Source: Dentipellis sp. KUC8613 (Eukaryota > Basidiomycota > Agaricomycetes > Russulales > Hericiaceae). Taken from it: 64,000 nucleotides of DNA. Location of the stretch: contig NSJX01000016.1 of NCBI GenBank assembly GCA_002286715.1, positions 318,030 through 382,029 on the forward strand, given 5' to 3'. Each line of letters begins with the position of its first letter. Positions within the stretch are counted from its first letter, which is position 1. This document shows, piece by piece, positions 22,372-33,302 of this stretch. Below the pieces are notes generated by a model. That model saw nothing but the letters and a program-made list of their open reading frames with translations. It had not been told where the DNA came from and searched no databases. Position numbers and translations under genes: made by a program.

Positions 22372-22882
22372 CGTGGGGTGGATATGAAGTGCAGATGACA
22401 CAGAGGTGCTATGGTGAAGATAAAGGCGTGGAGCAGACTGGGTCGCAGTCGCAGAGTGCGTCAACGGGGGTAAATGAGGTGTGTCATACGCACAGGGTTT
22501 GTCGCAGGGTGCACTGCGGAAATCTGGAGCTGGAACATCCACCCGAGGGGTTCAGTACGGAGACAAACCCGGTAGACTAGTACGCTAGGGCCTCGGACTC
22601 AGCAAATACTAGCCCCGGCCCGACAGTCACGTGATTTAGCCGAATCTGCTTCCGTTGCTCAATGCTCTGAGCTCAGCGATCTGGACCGCAGCTAGTACAA
22701 CCAAATGGCCTTGATTCTTGAATGAAGGCAGTGCGATGATTGGTGGCATAATCGTTACAACTGTACCTGGAAACTGGTACAAGCACTTGCATATTTGACC
22801 TCTGTAACCAAACGCAGGAATAATACAGTCGTGCCCGTGGACACAATATACGTACACATAGCATACAGCACGAACAAGGCCG
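22372..22882. other. Intergenic stretch
   Basis: This interval lies between paralog B and the primase 3' end and holds no recognised gene. Two small overlapping minus ORFs (22636-22864) have no features. Confidence 0.5.
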
Positions 22883-24414
22883 TCACCAGGACATGTCTAA
22901 ACGAACCAAACGTCAAAAATACGGGTTTCATGATTATTTGGTGGACTGACCAGCGGCGCGTTTGCCTATCCTGACTTCATTCATGAGGCCGGCTGTGTGC
23001 CGATCGAGCAGGTCGACATATGGCTTGAGGGATGTTTTTTCCCAGTCTGAGTAAGAACCATCAACCAGCGATCGTCTTCAGTCATAACAACAAGAGACGC
23101 CTACCAGTGTGTTCTTCTGACCCTGGCTCGGATATAGCGGCATCGAGTTCGCGCAGGAGCTGGCCTACTGTCGGCACGAGCTTCGGATCGAACTCATCTA
23201 CTCTCTCTGGGTCGACGGGGATGCAGACACGTCCGGTTTTTGGATGAACGCAGAATGGTGCTTTTAGTAAATGGTTTCTGTGTTTCGTCACTTCCGCGTC
23301 AAGCCGGGGATAGGTATATTGAAGGATGACATCTTCCATCGCAGCTTTCATGGCAGCCTAATTAAAAAGCGAATGCTCAGATTAGAGAGTTTATCCAACT
23401 GATGAGGGCTTACACGCTCAGGAGTTCTTTTCTCTAACTTAGATACTTCATCTCTGAGATCCTGCCATTTATCTTCGGATGAGCGATCTGGGTCGCCGTT
23501 CCATTTCGTCCGCAACACTTTTGCCACTCTCTCGTTGGGTATGAGTTTCAGAAGGCTTTCCCAGCCCTCGTCCGTTTTGAAGCAATCTTGATCTCCCAAT
23601 ATGAGATCGCCGAAGGGTTCTACCAGCGATTCGAGAGCGACTCTGTTCTCTGACTTTAGCTCATGGCCTGAACGAGAGAGGTGACAAACGCACTGGATGG
23701 ATGCTGGTAACACCGGATCCTTCGTACCTATCCTCACGTTCACCTTCTTGTGCATGTCTTTACCACCTTGCACTACCGTCAGATAATTTGCAATAGCGCG
23801 TCGTTGCTCGTCTGTCAACTCCATGGCCTCCCGATCCGACACCCATAGATGGATACCACGCCGACCAGAGTATACCCATAAGAGATACTTGTAGCCAAAT
23901 TGATCTCTTATGGCGGAGTCCAACACACGAACAGCGGCGGCGATGAAGCCCCAGCACCTTTTGCAGATATCTGCGCCTGAACAACATGTCCGGATGGAGT
24001 CGTAGTCGGTCATGTCGATATCGAATACCAGTTCGCGCTGGATCGGTTGGAAAGCACCTGGACGGACAGTCTTCTTGTCTCGTGGCTAATAGAGTTTACG
24101 ATGGTTTATGAATACATTCCAGATGAAGGCCATGTTAAGTACACACGTACCCTCGCTGTATAGACTGGCCCGATCTCAAAACGCGTGGGGTTCAGAGCAC
24201 ATGTCTGTTTCTTGAACTCTTCAAATGTTGTAAACGAGTTGTATCGGAGATAGACATCTGACTGTAGCGTGTAAGCTATCTCTCGGTTCGTGAAGAGGCG
24301 TGTTGGGGTGTGCTCGTGGTTAAGCCATTTGAAGATTGATTTGAACGGGTACAAGCGACGATAGAAAGCGAGCATAACTTCCGGAGACGACGGATCGAGC
24401 TCTTCGACTGCCAT
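22883..24414 (-). CDS. PRI1: DNA primase small (catalytic) subunit
   Basis: Five exons (24414-24151, 24085-23414, 23357-23105, 23046-22951, 22896-22883) give 432 aa, typical for eukaryotic PriS/PRIM1. It makes the RNA primers for DNA polymerase alpha at replication origins and on the lagging strand. The catalytic metal-binding pair is in ELVFDIDMTDYD (Asp110, Asp112). A Cys-rich zinc-binding segment follows (CCSGADICKRC), then SGRRGIHLWVSD. The C-terminal half carries LDAEVTKHRNHLLKAPF and HPKTGRVCIPVD. The last 14-nt exon (ending DMSW) rests on a GTCAGT donor; if the intron is retained, the protein ends at TAA 22936-22934 after QSTK. Confidence 0.93.
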
Positions 24415-25201
24415 GTTTAAATGTGTTGATGTGGAAAGGGTGGTCAGAAGCCAATGACAGAGAGCACAGTATGGTAGTGGTAAGCAGTCAAAGACTTGGA
24501 TGGCGTAGCGCGTGTCGATAGCGCGTACGTCGGAGTTGACGCGTCTGTGGCAACATCAAAGCCGTCGATGGCAGTGCTGTCGGCTGCAGTGTCTGCCGTT
24601 CGTCTTTCCACATGGTCATGAGAATCCTCTCACTTATCTCGCTTCCAGCTTTTTTTATATCACTCAGGAGCGGAGATTGCGTTCCTAGGGCCGCTCTCTT
24701 GAAAGACATCTTCAATAAGTATTATACGATCGCGTGCATCCAGATAATTGAAGGTGACTGGCAGTCGGGTATCAGACTTACTCACCGGACAGCAGCTCCC
24801 AGTTTGTACTATTGTCTACTAAATATCTGGGCTTACCAACGTCTTCTGGTCTTCTGGTCCGGGCAACCAATTTGAGCGCTTAGCTCTGACCGACTTGCCC
24901 ACGACGACAACAGGACCACGCGGATACGATCCTCACAACCCGCTTTAGAGTAACTATTGGTACACCCCTGCCATCCAAGATGCAAGGATTACCTGTTCGA
25001 TACGGCCGGTTCACGCGTGCCATGTCTGCGTCCGGAAATTCGCCAAGACGTCCCTTTCTTATCTTATGTTTATATGCAGGGGTGCTCGTTGTGCTGCTCC
25101 TAGTTTCCAAGGACGGTCAGTCAACGTTCGATACAGTCTCTGACGCTGGAATCTGGGCTAACTCCTTGCCAGAACTGCTCTCTTTACAGCCTTACACTGT
25201 G
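24415..25201. other. Divergent promoter region, primase / S41 peptidase
   Basis: No separate gene is recognised. From 24980 an in-frame extension of the peptidase ORF begins, with its own hydrophobic segment (ILCLYAGVLVVLLLV), so part of this interval may be coding. Confidence 0.45.
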
Positions 25202-28200
25202 ATGTTACAAGCACTAGACTTCCTGCTGCTTTTGGTACCGTATCTCGCTTTTGCAAGCGGGGAACAAGTTCGGGCGGATGCCGCGGACCCGTGCACCCTC
25301 ATCGCAGGCAAAGAATGGGTCTCCCCTCAAGAAGTTAGGGCATGCTTTACTTCCTTCCCAGTCGAGTCAAGCGTCAAAGCCAATGTACGTCCTCTATATT
25401 TCGGCGGGTTGGCAGACTATTTACTATGCGATTTATTATCATATGCATCGACACCGGTCTCCGGTGTGCAGATCATTGAAGTTGTCAACAAGACTCTGGC
25501 CTTCCATACTTCTGTCAATTATCAGATACGAGCACCAGAGCCATTTAGTCAAGCTGTACACGAAGATCTTATGAAGGACCTGGCGCGAATTAGTTCACAG
25601 GCGTACCCTTCCGATTTCGATTTACATGTCGATCTTTCGCGTACCCTTAAGCGCTTAAACGATGGTCATTGCGTCTATATCAATGATTGCTACGATTGTG
25701 AGTTACATGGATTTGGGTCAATGAATATTTTGTCAATTACTCCTGGACAGCAACTTTCTTGACATTCCTTCCAACACCTTTGGTTCACCTCACCGATTCC
25801 GACGGGGCCCAGAGCGTCCATATCGCTCCCGAAGCATTTGAAGTAGCAACAACTGCATTCGGCGACGAGGTCTCATTTTGGCAAAATGTGCTAGAGGGAA
25901 ATTTGAAGGGTCAATTAGAATCAGTAAAGTCACCCACGTATTCTGCATACGTCTGGCGCATGACCCTCCCTCCTTACAGCTCTCTGGGGCCAAGGTCCTG
26001 GAGATAAACGGCCAAGATCCATTCGAATCCGTGAATGCCAACGCAGCTATCACGGGAAGCTTCGAAGGCTTTGGTACGCGTCAGAATAGGTGATGCTCCA
26101 ATACCACGTAACTCCTCGGCTCGGCTAATTCTGCATCGATTGTTTCACAGTTTCTTCTCTAGCTATCAACGTACATCGACGGCCTGGAACTATGTCTTTG
26201 GAAACTTCGCCCAGCAATCTCTTCCTATCATCGATCAGGCTGTTCTGACGATCCAGCGCGTCAACAGTACCTTGAATGAGACCATACTGGTATGTCGAGA
26301 TACCCCTTGCTTCGAGATGCAGCGAAGTCGTGACGAGTTCGTGCAGCTTCCGTATAGATCACAGCTTGGGGCGACCACGAAAAACTTCACAAACGGTGCC
26401 ACATTCCGCGCTAACAACTGCGTCGCCGTTAATGGTACAAATGGCGTCGACCTATATGCGAGTTTCTCCGCGGAGGCCGCAGCCGAGCAAGCATTCAGTC
26501 CAAATCGCACCATCGCGAAATTCCAGCAGCAGCCACGCATAAACCCCGCAGATGCGCGAAAGCACGCTGTGGATGTACTCTTAGATGACAAGCCGATTTC
26601 TGACGCCGTGCTTCCACCCACATTGCAGCCGCCTGGGACACCACTCCCAGGCAGCAGCTCTGTGGCGCAGTTTTTTATGCTGCCCGATAATGTCACGGGT
26701 GTCTTTGCGCTCGGCAGCTTTTCGGATACTGTCTTGGATACCTTCTTGCAGAACATGCTGACAGGGCTGCAGAATCTGAGATCGCAGGGGGCTACGCAAC
26801 TGATTGTAGATGTGGTAAGTGCATCGTGGCCTCCTTCGGGTCCAGACCCCCACGCTGACGAGATAACGGCACTGGCAGACGAATAACGGTGGTGGTGAGT
26901 ATTAGCCTGCTATCTTTATGGCATATTGAACCATCCGTGTTCCAAACAGGTTTCATATGTGCTGCTCACGTACGTGGCTATTTCCGGAAATTATCTTTCA
27001 TGTGAGAAATTGACTAGAACACCGTTTACCAGTGGCTTCATCGTATCGTAGGTTTCTCCGTCTGATGTCATTCCAATCGACTATGAACCCTTCTGTAGAT
27101 CGTCGGGCCGAAGTCGACCTCAGTACCCCAGGCGGGCCTAGATACCAAGACACGAGCTGGGCCTCTTGCTCAGCTGATCGTGGAAGCTATCGTCAAAGGT
27201 GCAGATCCCGACAGTCTACTCATGTACAACCCAGACCAGTGGAGATTCGCCAACGATACGCCGTTCCCTGCTTCGTTCGACTGGTTGCAGGAGCCTGTGC
27301 ACACCGTTATTAATGGCCATCCGGATGCTTTCAGCCTGAGGTGAGCCGTTGCCTCGTTGTGCGAAGCTGCGCGCAGATAGAAGGTTGTTTCGCGCCTGAC
27401 GTCACTGACGCACATTTGTCTGGAGAATTGGCAATGAGTGTCAGCCCTTCGATATCGCCCCCCCTCAAGAAGCACTCTTTGATCCGACCAAAGTGGCTAT
27501 CGTGTCCAATGGCAGGTAGGCTCGCTTCAACGTGATTTTGCTGTCTCTTTTCTCATTCGATGAACCAACCTAGATGTGCGAGTTCCTGTTCCTTATTCAG
27601 TGTACGAACTATAAATGCTACTTCGATTGCAATGCTTCGACTTATGGGCGAGCCTAGATCACAATGGCAAAGGAAGAGGGTGCGAGGACCGTGGTGGTCG
27701 GTGGGAAGAGCGGCGTGAAGCAGGAGTATTGCGGGACAGTGGGGGGCCAGTCCTCCGACTTCTCGACGATGGACACGGAAGTCAAGGTGAGTGCTAAGCA
27801 GCACCTTCTCCACCCTCGAGGTTTCTCCTCGCGGCATATGATACCCAGGAATGCTTAATCTTTCATCACAGAGCACGAAGCTGAAGAACAATCCGCTGGC
27901 GCCCCCCGACTTGTAAGTGCGCTCTTCATCCACGCCTCGCACTCAAGGATCGCGGGCCGACAACGGGCCACCCTCGATTCTGTGGTGGTTTTATCCGATA
28001 GCGTTTGGATGTCGTCGTGCTGACCCTCTTTCGGCTTGTTCACATCTAGCGTGACCAACAGTGTCCAAGGAATCACCTGGCGACTTGCCTTTGGCGTCGA
28101 CGACCCAACACAACCGGAAGGTACGCACCCCGCGCCGCCTGCCGGCGCCTGGGCGATTTCCCCTGGTTGTTCACGAGTATCTCGGAATTTTTGCTGATAC

Positions 28201-28504
28201 CCGTCCAGAATGGCAGGACCACCCCGCCGATGTCAATCTCCCGCTGACGCCTGAAATGTGAGTAAACGTGTCTTCTCCCCCGCCGGCCCTGAGGGCCCTA
28301 TGTCATCGCCCTGGGGGGCCATATTTCGTCACCTATCCCCATCCCCGCTTCTGGCGGCATTGGCCGGCTATCTTCTTGGCTTGCGAGGCCCCAGCCTGGC
28401 GTCTGATAATTCAGCTGATGATGGCTGACCATTTGCGTTCTAGTGTGAACAATCCTAATGCCATCTGGCAGGAGGTGGCGAAGGTCGTCTTGAGCGGCAA
28501 GTAA
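25202..28504 (+). CDS. Secreted peptidase S41 (tail-specific protease) family protein
   Basis: Sixteen exons give 705 aa: 25202-25384, 25472-25697, 25751-25923, 25980-26089, 26151-26814, 26879-26894, 26950-26969, 27033-27047, 27099-27340, 27426-27515, 27574-27601, 27658-27786, 27872-27912, 28050-28120, 28209-28257, 28444-28504. The signal peptide is LQALDFLLLLVPYLAFASG. The S41 fold shows TNNGGGFICAAHWLHRI, IIVGPKSTSVPQAG, the nucleophile region VSNGRCASSCSLF (Ser ~583-585) and VVVGGKSGVKQEY, which holds a candidate Lys general base. Such proteins are common, poorly characterised secreted peptidases of Agaricomycetes. Exons 6-8 are only 16, 20 and 15 nt. Intron 1 (87 nt) is free of stops and a multiple of three. 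An ATG at 24980 is an alternative start. Confidence 0.85.
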
Positions 28505-30290
28505 TCCTCGTGGGACGTGTTCCACATGCCTGCGTAACACAGATTTGGAACCTGTACATACACGGTGATCGCGATGCGGCATTCCCTGTCATTCCCCCAT
28601 TGTGATAACAGGCCACAGAAGAGACCTCATCAACGCCGTGGGAGAGACCGTGCGCCCAGGCGCCGCGCTCTGACAGAGCATTGCGCTTCCGCTTACTGTC
28701 CGAGTCGTCGTGCCCAGCCCGCCGGTGCAGTTGAAATTCCCAAAGGCTATCATTGCCACGACCCGCTGAAAACAGCATTTCGGCGTCGATAGAACAAAGG
28801 GCAAGAATCCCATAGAACAACCACGTCATGTTTCGGACGATGTATGCCTGCTTCCACTCGTCATAGATACGGACTGACCATACATAGTCTATTACAGGGC
28901 GTCTTCTGCTTGGGAATGCCGGTGCGCGCGAGCGCGCTAGCCCCGCAAGCGAGCGTGCAATGTGCTCCTGCACCAAACTCTGATACGTGCGCCTTCGCGA
29001 AGATGATGCAGGGTGGCAGCCCATGCTGCGCGCCACCGACTCGCGCCTGCGCTCGCAGGTACTCGCACGCACGCACGCCATGCCACGTCGCACTCCCCGG
29101 AACGCACAAACGCGTGGGCTGCAGCGCGGCGGTGGCTTCGCGAGCGTCGGACGCGATTACTGGCACTGGCGGCTGCGGCTATGGGGGCTCGCCCGTACCA
29201 ACCGCGGTTAGACCGCACGCGGTGGTTCTTCTTCAGCGGACGCATACGGCTGCCCGCGCCCTGCGAACGCAGGCACGTTGCTGTGAACGGCAGCACAGCG
29301 GTTGCCCATTGCAGCGATGGGAGGGGGTGGGGGCCCGCGCGCGTCCGTGTGCGGCAGTAGTAGATCGCGCGTCATGCATCATCTCGCTCGCGCATCCATC
29401 ATCATGGCCGATGGCTTCGCCTCTAAATCAAGGTTGGCGTCCCGCGCGCGCTTCACGTCTTCGGCCGCCCAATCGCCCCAGGAACCCCCGCCGCGGCGTC
29501 ATTGGGAAGCGGAAGCGCACCGTCGTGCGGACGCAGATGCGGTTGTATAGATGCAGGCGAGGCACCGCGCACTGCGTCCGTCCCCGTACGTCATCTGCGT
29601 GCGCTGCGTGCGGGCCAGCGTCGGCGTCGCGCACAACAGCGTGCGGCGGGCGTTCCAAGATACACCGGAGAGCCCGATGATCGATGCAGCGTCCGTGCTA
29701 TCAGCATGCGTCCGAGGTATCCCACATTGCCTCGCGCTGCGTCCGCGCTGCCGTCACCCCAGGGCACCTGCGAACACGGAAGCGAGCGTTCTCACACGGT
29801 GCGAGGATGTCCCCCCAGCGCAGACGGTCGATGACGTAGAGAAATGTGCATCGTGATTGTAAAACTGCCGGGGCGTCGCCGACGATGTGCGAGGTACATG
29901 TGCATGCGAGAGGGAATAGATTGAGGGGGTCGCTCTGTGTGCCAGACCAGCGCTTCCCATTGCGTGCGAGACATTGTAGTCGTAGGATAGAAGAAACGTG
30001 CGTGCGGGTAACTGTGGATATAGTACAACGACGGAGAGCCGGGAACCGCGACAAGCCGAGACGGATGCGGACGCCAGTCGTAAACAGTCCATATCTAAGT
30101 GAGAACAGGGGAGGCGGCAGTGCTGCAGACAAAGTGTGACAAGGTCGTGAAATATGGAAACAGACGAAGGAAAACCAATAAACAAGTGCAAGCCAAGCGC
30201 GCATCCCAGAGATCATACTCGACATTCGTGAGAGTCCGTCCATCGTTCGTTCGTGCAGTCGTTGGTGTCGCAGAAGAAGAAAGCAGACTC
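28505..30290. other. GC-rich 1.8-kb gap without a recognised gene
   Basis: 28.85-29.8 kb is very GC- and CpG-rich (many GCGCG words) and consequently open in several frames, including a 278-codon plus-strand ORF and a 197-codon minus-strand ORF. Their translations are Arg/Ala/Cys-rich and mirror each other, with no domains and no splice-supported extension. I regard them as compositional. Confidence 0.55.
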
Positions 30291-31592
30291 TCATGACGCG
30301 GAGCCGGGCCCGACCATGACCTTCAACACCATGCGACCCTCCTCGTCGGATCCCCGTGCGAGGAGCTCGAAGGCGCGGTCAGTGTCCTTGAGGGCGAAGC
30401 GGTGCGTGATGAGTTTCTCGACGTTGGCGAGTTTTCCGGACGAGAGGAGGGCGAGGGCAGCGGGGTAGGTGTTGGCGTATCGGAAGGAGCCCTGGATGTC
30501 CACTTCCCGTAGCGCTGCGGCCGAAAGGGGGAGAGTGGTGTTGCGGGTGCCCATACCGATGAGCATGACCTTGCCGCCTGTGATTGCGGTCTGCAAAGGT
30601 AGAAGTCAATCGATGGACCAACGGGGTGGACGGGAAGAAAGCTTACGTGAATGGCCATCTGGATACACGGCTCGGCACCGGTGCATTCGAAGATGACGTC
30701 GAAGCCGTCCTCCTCATCGAAAACCTTGAGGACCCGGTCCGCATTCTCCTTTGCGCGCCGGAGCTGATCTTCGGTTGTTTTCGCCTTGGGGCTTGCCGGG
30801 AGGCAGAAGACGTCGTCGGCAAAGCCTTGGGTCTTTGCGAAGGCAAGCCTCGCCTCGTTGATGTCGATGGCGACGACGCGCGAGGCGCCTTGGGATTTTG
30901 CGAGTGCGCAGGCAAGGAGTCCGATGGCTCCTGCGCCGTACACAAGGATGGTCTGGTTGGAGGCGAGGGACGCGCGCCGTGACGCGTGAATGAGGACGGA
31001 CAGGGGTTCCGCGAGGGCGGCCTGTTCAAACGAGCAGTTATCGGGGAGCCTGGATCACGGAGGTGAGACGCGAGCGCAACAAACGAGACGTAAGAAAACT
31101 CACGGGTGGAGAACGTGGACAGGATGGTTCATATGCTCTTGAAGGGTGCCGTCAAGGTGGGGAAAGGTCTTGGCGCTGCTGGCGAAGCGCATGCCTTTGC
31201 AAAGGTTGTATCGGCCACTGGAGCAGTAGTCGCAGTTGTTGCACATGATGCCGGCCTCAATGGCTACGCGTTGGCCGACGACAAGGTTCTTGACACCGGC
31301 GCCGACGGCGGTGACAATGCCAGCTGCCTCGTGGCCGAGGACGAGTGGGGCCTGGAGGGCAAAGTCGCCGTTCCTGCCGTGTACATAGTAGTGGACTGGG
31401 AGGAGGCGTGTAAGGAGGAAGCACGGGTGACGAAACGGGGGACATACGGTCGCTTCCACAGAGACCTGTGGACATGACGGCGACCTGTGCATGGCCCTTC
31501 TGAGGGGGCCAGAGGGTGCGCTCCTGGTAGACGAGGTCCTTGGGACCGTTGAGGACGGCAGCATGGTGGGAAGGGAGGGCAACAGGAGACAT
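30291..31592 (-). CDS. Zinc-dependent polyol dehydrogenase (sorbitol/xylitol/L-arabinitol type)
   Basis: Four exons (31592-31448, 31395-31104, 31049-30647, 30590-30291) give 379 aa, usual for medium-chain sorbitol-dehydrogenase-type enzymes. Catalytic zinc ligands are Cys45 (STGLCGSD), His70 and Glu71 (LVLGHEAAG). The structural zinc lobe is GIMCNNCDYCSSGRYNLC. The Rossmann motif YGAGAIGLLACALAKSQG is followed by VVAIDI; the acidic residue there favours NAD over NADP. FECTGAEPCIQMAI and GGKVMLIGMG continue the cofactor fold. It probably oxidises a sugar alcohol to a ketose in the cytosol. It shares a 417-bp promoter with the KduD-like dehydrogenase on the other strand. Confidence 0.9.
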
Positions 31593-32009
31593 TGTGGAAG
31601 ATGGGGCGGGGGGAGTGAGTGGAGAGCGGGACGGGATACATCCGGGGATCTTTTAAAGGCATCGAGGTGATAGCAGTCTCGTGAGGGGTCGTGCCAGCTT
31701 CGAGTGCGAACGACCTCAACATCTCTTCGGTCCGACGTCCCGCTCCTCCCGTGACCCCGCGACATCCCCTCTTTTTCTTTCCTTTCTCCTGCTCTCGTCC
31801 CCGCTCCAGGCCATCCCCGTCTCCTGATCCAATCCTCCTCCTCTCTCTCCCTTTTCTTCCTCTCCACCTCGAATTCCTCCCATTTCCCGGTCCGATCTCC
31901 CGATCCGGGGAAATTCAAATTACGTCTTTGCGGGGAACCCTCTCTTCGTAATAAAAGCCGCCCCCCCGCCCGCCATGTCTGCGTCAGCTCGACTCTGACG
32001 CTGTTCCCC
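31593..32009. promoter_or_regulatory. Shared divergent promoter of two carbon-metabolism dehydrogenases
   Basis: The start codons at 31592 (-) and 32010 (+) are 417 bp apart. The interval has a long C/T-rich tract (about 31770-31890) and several words fitting the fungal carbon-repressor consensus SYGGRG on one strand or the other (for example CCGGGG near 31905 and GCGGGG near 31930). In GC-rich DNA such words are expected by chance, so this is only suggestive. Confidence 0.5.
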
Positions 32010-33302
32010 ATGGACCCTACGCCCTCCCTTCCTGCACCCGACCTCTTCAGCCTCCGTGGCCAGAACGTCCTCATCACCGGTGCAACCAGAGGTGCGCTTC
32101 ACCCCTTCACTTCCCGAACAGGCCACATTTTCTTCGCTTCCGCGCGGCGTCTGACTCTCCAAAGGTATCGGCGCCGCATGTGCCAAAGCCCTGGCTGAGG
32201 CCGGCGCGTCTGTCTGTCTCGCCATCCGCCCTCCCATTCCGGGCGCAGAGCCCAACCTGGACACCGTGAATGCCATCCGTGCCCAGGGAGGTGCCGCCGA
32301 GTACGTCCTTTGCGACGTGGGAGACCTCGAAGCCGTCAAGGGCCTGTTTCAGCGCGCCCTGGACGCTATGGGAGGGCATATCCACATTCTCGTCAACTGC
32401 GCTGGTATTCAGCGGCGATCACCGAGCGTCGACTTTTCCGAAACCGACTGGGATGATGTACGTCCCCATAGCCGCCGCACGCGACCAGCAGTTGGGCCGA
32501 GTTGCCTATCTCTCCCGCTACGCGCTTACGGCGAAGCCTCTTTGGGTATTGCACCAGTCATCTCACGAATCACACCGTAGGTCCTTAATGTCAATCTCAA
32601 ATCGGTATGGCTGCTTTCGCAAGCGGCCGGGCGCCACATGGTGCCCCTCCGCCGTGGCAAGATCATCAACTTCTGCTCGTTGCTCACCTTCCAAGGTGGT
32701 CTGACCGTCCCCGCCTACGCGTCCGCCAAGGGCGCACTTGGTCAGCTCACCAAGGCCCTCAGCAACGAATGGAGCCAACACAACGTGCAGGTCAACGGCA
32801 TCTGCCCAGGCTACATTGCCACAGACATGTACGTGAGCTTCGTCTCGATCTGTCTCCATGCAGCGCCAGTCCGTTCCACATCTGCTCCAATTTTTCTCTT
32901 CCTGCTCCTTTCAAACTCCGCGATGCGGTCCGGGGCACCCGCGCCAGCATCTTATCTCGTTGAGAGCGCGACATCCTCCTTGCGATCGCTTCTCGCACAT
33001 ATCCGCTCCATATGACCTCTGTCCGGGCGCGCTAACATGCACGTTTTCTCAGGAACGAGAAGCTGCTAGCGGATCCGGTCCGCCTGCGCCAAATTTCCGA
33101 GCGCATTCCCGCGGGGCGATGGGGCGAGCCGAGGGACTTTGCAGGCCCCGTCGTCTTTTTGGCAAGCGGCGCAAGCCAGTACGTGTGCGGCGAACTCCTG
33201 GTCGTCGACGGGGTGTGTTGCCTTCTCTCACCCTCTTCTCTTCTGCATCGATCGCTGAAATTTTGTGCCGGTGCTGCTTCGTAGGGGTGGATGGGTCGGT
33301 AG
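32010..33302 (+). CDS. KduD-like short-chain dehydrogenase (2-deoxy-D-gluconate 3-dehydrogenase family)
   Basis: Five exons (32010-32091, 32165-32457, 32581-32828, 33053-33212, 33285-33302) give 266 aa, normal for a classical SDR. The cofactor motif is [21 protein letters not shown] is the NNAG-type stabilising motif with the Arg-Arg typical of KduD/gluconate dehydrogenases. Catalytic residues are Ser158 ([11 protein letters not shown]), Tyr171 and Lys175 ([15 protein letters not shown]). PGYIATDM and the C-terminal VDGGWMGR complete the fold. Bacterial KduD acts in pectin/uronate breakdown. In fungi the substrate is usually unproven, so only the family is assigned. Confidence 0.88.

Noticed and set aside
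28844..29680. 278-codon plus-strand ORF, Ala/Arg/Cys-rich
   Set aside because: It lies in CpG-rich DNA that is open in several frames. The translation lacks domains, and opposite-strand ORFs of similar length mirror it.
29701..30294. 197-codon minus-strand ORF downstream of the polyol dehydrogenase
   Set aside because: It begins immediately after the real stop codon of the dehydrogenase, has no domain and no splice-supported partner.
31593..32009. Functional CreA/Mig1 sites in the divergent promoter
   Set aside because: SYGGRG words are expected by chance at this GC content. They are noted but not annotated as sites.
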